64,000 nucleotides of DNA from Candidatus Saccharibacteria bacterium oral taxon 955 (lineage in GTDB: Bacteria > Patescibacteriota > Saccharimonadia > Saccharimonadales > Saccharimonadaceae). Below the pieces are notes generated by a model. The model did no database searches. It saw only the letters and a program-made list of their open reading frames with translations, and was not told the origin of the DNA. The DNA lies in contig CP047918.1 of NCBI GenBank assembly GCA_010202265.1, positions 806,001 through 870,000 of the forward strand. The letters run 5' to 3'. The position numbers and the translations under genes are program-made. Below, in pieces: positions 63,044 to 64,000 of this stretch; the first letter of the stretch is position 1, and each line of letters begins with the position of its first letter.

Positions 63044-63591
63044 CGCTTGTAGTCGTCCTGGAGGCGAACAATATCATCCTCATCTGACGGGTGTTCTGGG
63101 TCAGTATGCTGCCATATCTCTGCAACTAACGTAACGTTATTTGGTGCACCAACCAAACGGTGGCATTCCCCCGCCTCGAACTGCACAACATCACCCGCTT
63201 TTGCGAGAACTAGCTCACCAGGATTATCTGGATCTGTACTCTTGTAATATCCTCCATCATTGAGAAATACCCAGCGCTCGGCACGTCGGGAATGCACCTG
63301 CCAACTAAGTCGTTGCTCTGGCGTTACAAGCAGGATTTTTGGACTCAACTCTGCCTGAGGGTTTCCGAGCCTTGCCTGAACTGGATCTACACCCGGGAAA
63401 AACTCTTCCACAAAACGATCGCCGTCAGCGTAATCAAAGCGTACAAAACCACCCCACGGTCGGTTGACATCAACATCAGCAACCGTGTAGCCAGAGGCCT
63501 CCGCCGATTCAATAATTTCTTTCATTAGAACCTCTTTGTTTCGTTCCTCGGTTGATTTGAGTTGATCCATTCGCTGAGAAAATTCTGACAT
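63040..63591 (-). CDS. Cupin, mannose-6-phosphate isomerase type II domain
   Basis: 183 aa from ATG 63591 (GGGAG site). NRPWGGFVRFD opening, then the cupin strand SPKILLVTPEQRLSWQVHSRRAE and the second motif GDVVQFEAGECHRLVG, matching the isomerase domain usually fused to the C terminus of ManC/AlgA. The metal ligands appear as H (in QVHSRR), E (RAERW) and H (ECHRL). It complements the isomerase-less ManC at 34827, 27 kb away. Its stop overlaps the convergent GtrA stop (CTAG). Confidence 0.85.
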   Translation of the reverse strand: MSEFSQRMDQLKSTEERNKEVLMKEIIESAEASGYTVADVDVNRPWGGFVRFDYADGDRFVEEFFPGVDPVQARLGNPQAELSPKILLVTPEQRLSWQVHSRRAERWVFLNDGGYYKSTDPDNPGELVLAKAGDVVQFEAGECHRLVGAPNNVTLVAEIWQHTDPEHPSDEDDIVRLQDDYKR

Positions 63592-63640
63592 AGTCACTCC
63601 CTTCTTTTACTCTCCTTTTAGTATACCGTATACTAGAAAT

Positions 63641-64000
63641 ATGCATATTGCAATTGACGCTCGTATTATCAATTCTGGTACAGGCACTTATGTTGCTAAA
63701 CTCTTGAAATATCTCCAGGAAATTGACCACGAAAACGACTATAGCGTATTGGTTCGTAAAAAAGACGAAAATTATTGGACACCAACTGCAAAAAACTTCA
63801 CGGTCAGAGTAGCAGATTTTGATAATTACTCATTTGCCGAGCAGATTGGTTTTAAGCGATTTTTAGACAACCTATCACCCGACCTGGTTCATTTTTGTAT
63901 GCCTCAGCAACCTCTGCTTTATAGGGGTAAGCGAGTTACAACAGTACACGACCTGACACTCCTAAAAACCTATAACTCGGATAAGAATTGGCTAATTTTT
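63641..64000 (+). CDS. GT4-family glycosyltransferase (partial, runs off the window)
   Basis: The first 120 codons are visible. HIAIDARIINSGTGTYVAKL is the N-terminal GT-B loop of GT4 enzymes, and LVHFCMPQQP followed by VTTVHDLTLL continues the fold. TATACT (63629-63634) lies six bases before ATG 63641, a leaderless arrangement. The donor-binding half is outside the window. Confidence 0.8.
   Translation, partial: MHIAIDARIINSGTGTYVAKLLKYLQEIDHENDYSVLVRKKDENYWTPTAKNFTVRVADFDNYSFAEQIGFKRFLDNLSPDLVHFCMPQQPLLYRGKRVTTVHDLTLLKTYNSDKNWLIF

Noticed and set aside
1..64000. Recoded UGA (Gly), as in some CPR lineages
   Set aside because: TGA is used as a normal stop, including in tight ATGA and TGATG overlaps (hsdM/rhuM, rhuM/KAP, 45458-45460), and proteins are full length without reading through it.

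Overview
The window looks like a chromosome segment of a Patescibacteria (CPR) bacterium, most likely a Saccharibacteria (TM7) relative. This is an inference from several things seen together: moderate GC, very dense gene packing, many genes whose start codon follows a -10 box by only 6-7 bases, a very large glycan and cell-surface repertoire, and little central metabolism. TGA, TAG and TAA are all used as ordinary stops, so the UGA-recoding lineages are excluded. There is no rRNA and no recognisable transposase; one tRNA (Asn) is present.

1-2.5 kb: a truncated FtsX/MacB-type permease with a palindromic operator, a LiaF-like membrane protein, a TylF-type methyltransferase and a DUF167 protein. 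2.5-14.2 kb: an XRE regulator, then a type I restriction-modification island read on the minus strand. Its order is hsdM, a RhuM-family gene, a KAP P-loop NTPase, hsdS (broken by one in-frame TAG), a two-gene toxin-antitoxin-like pair with its own strong promoter, and hsdR. A short, strongly promoted, terminated RNA of unknown class lies convergent to the pair. radC follows. 14.3-23.5 kb: a two-component system, an S66 (LD-carboxypeptidase/MccF-like) peptidase preceded by what looks like a complete histidine leader-peptide attenuator, a HAD phosphatase, a DUF1697 protein, a TetR/flavin-reductase-like cassette flanked by a duplicated regulator fragment, an ArsP-like permease pair, a Nudix hydrolase, and a glycosyltransferase remnant beside tRNA-Asn.

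23.7-64 kb: cell envelope and surface polysaccharide. A membrane-anchored VanW-like/beta-lactamase-fold protein and a LexA-type DNA-binding protein lead into an O-antigen ligase, the priming sugar-phosphate transferase, a very large SGNH esterase, a flippase, many GT2 and GT4 glycosyltransferases, a Wzm/Wzt ABC exporter, a mannose-type lectin fused to a lysozyme-like domain, and a repeat protein with identical 126-bp tandem units. Sugar-nucleotide genes (a stand-alone cupin mannose-6-phosphate isomerase, ManC, GMD, an RMD-like reductase and a ColD-like PLP dehydratase) point to GDP-mannose-derived 6-deoxyhexoses such as GDP-D-rhamnose and possibly a 3,6-dideoxyhexose. sucC and sucD sit unexpectedly inside this region.

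Main points for a second look: (i) the histidine leader and attenuator in front of the S66 peptidase; (ii) sixteen starts with a -10 box 6-7 bases upstream, implying widespread leaderless transcription; (iii) the composite defence island with an amber-interrupted hsdS and an unknown RNA; (iv) two surface-polysaccharide genes broken by single-base deletions in homopolymers; (v) a lectin protein encoded beside genes for making D-rhamnose, a sugar such lectin folds can bind.
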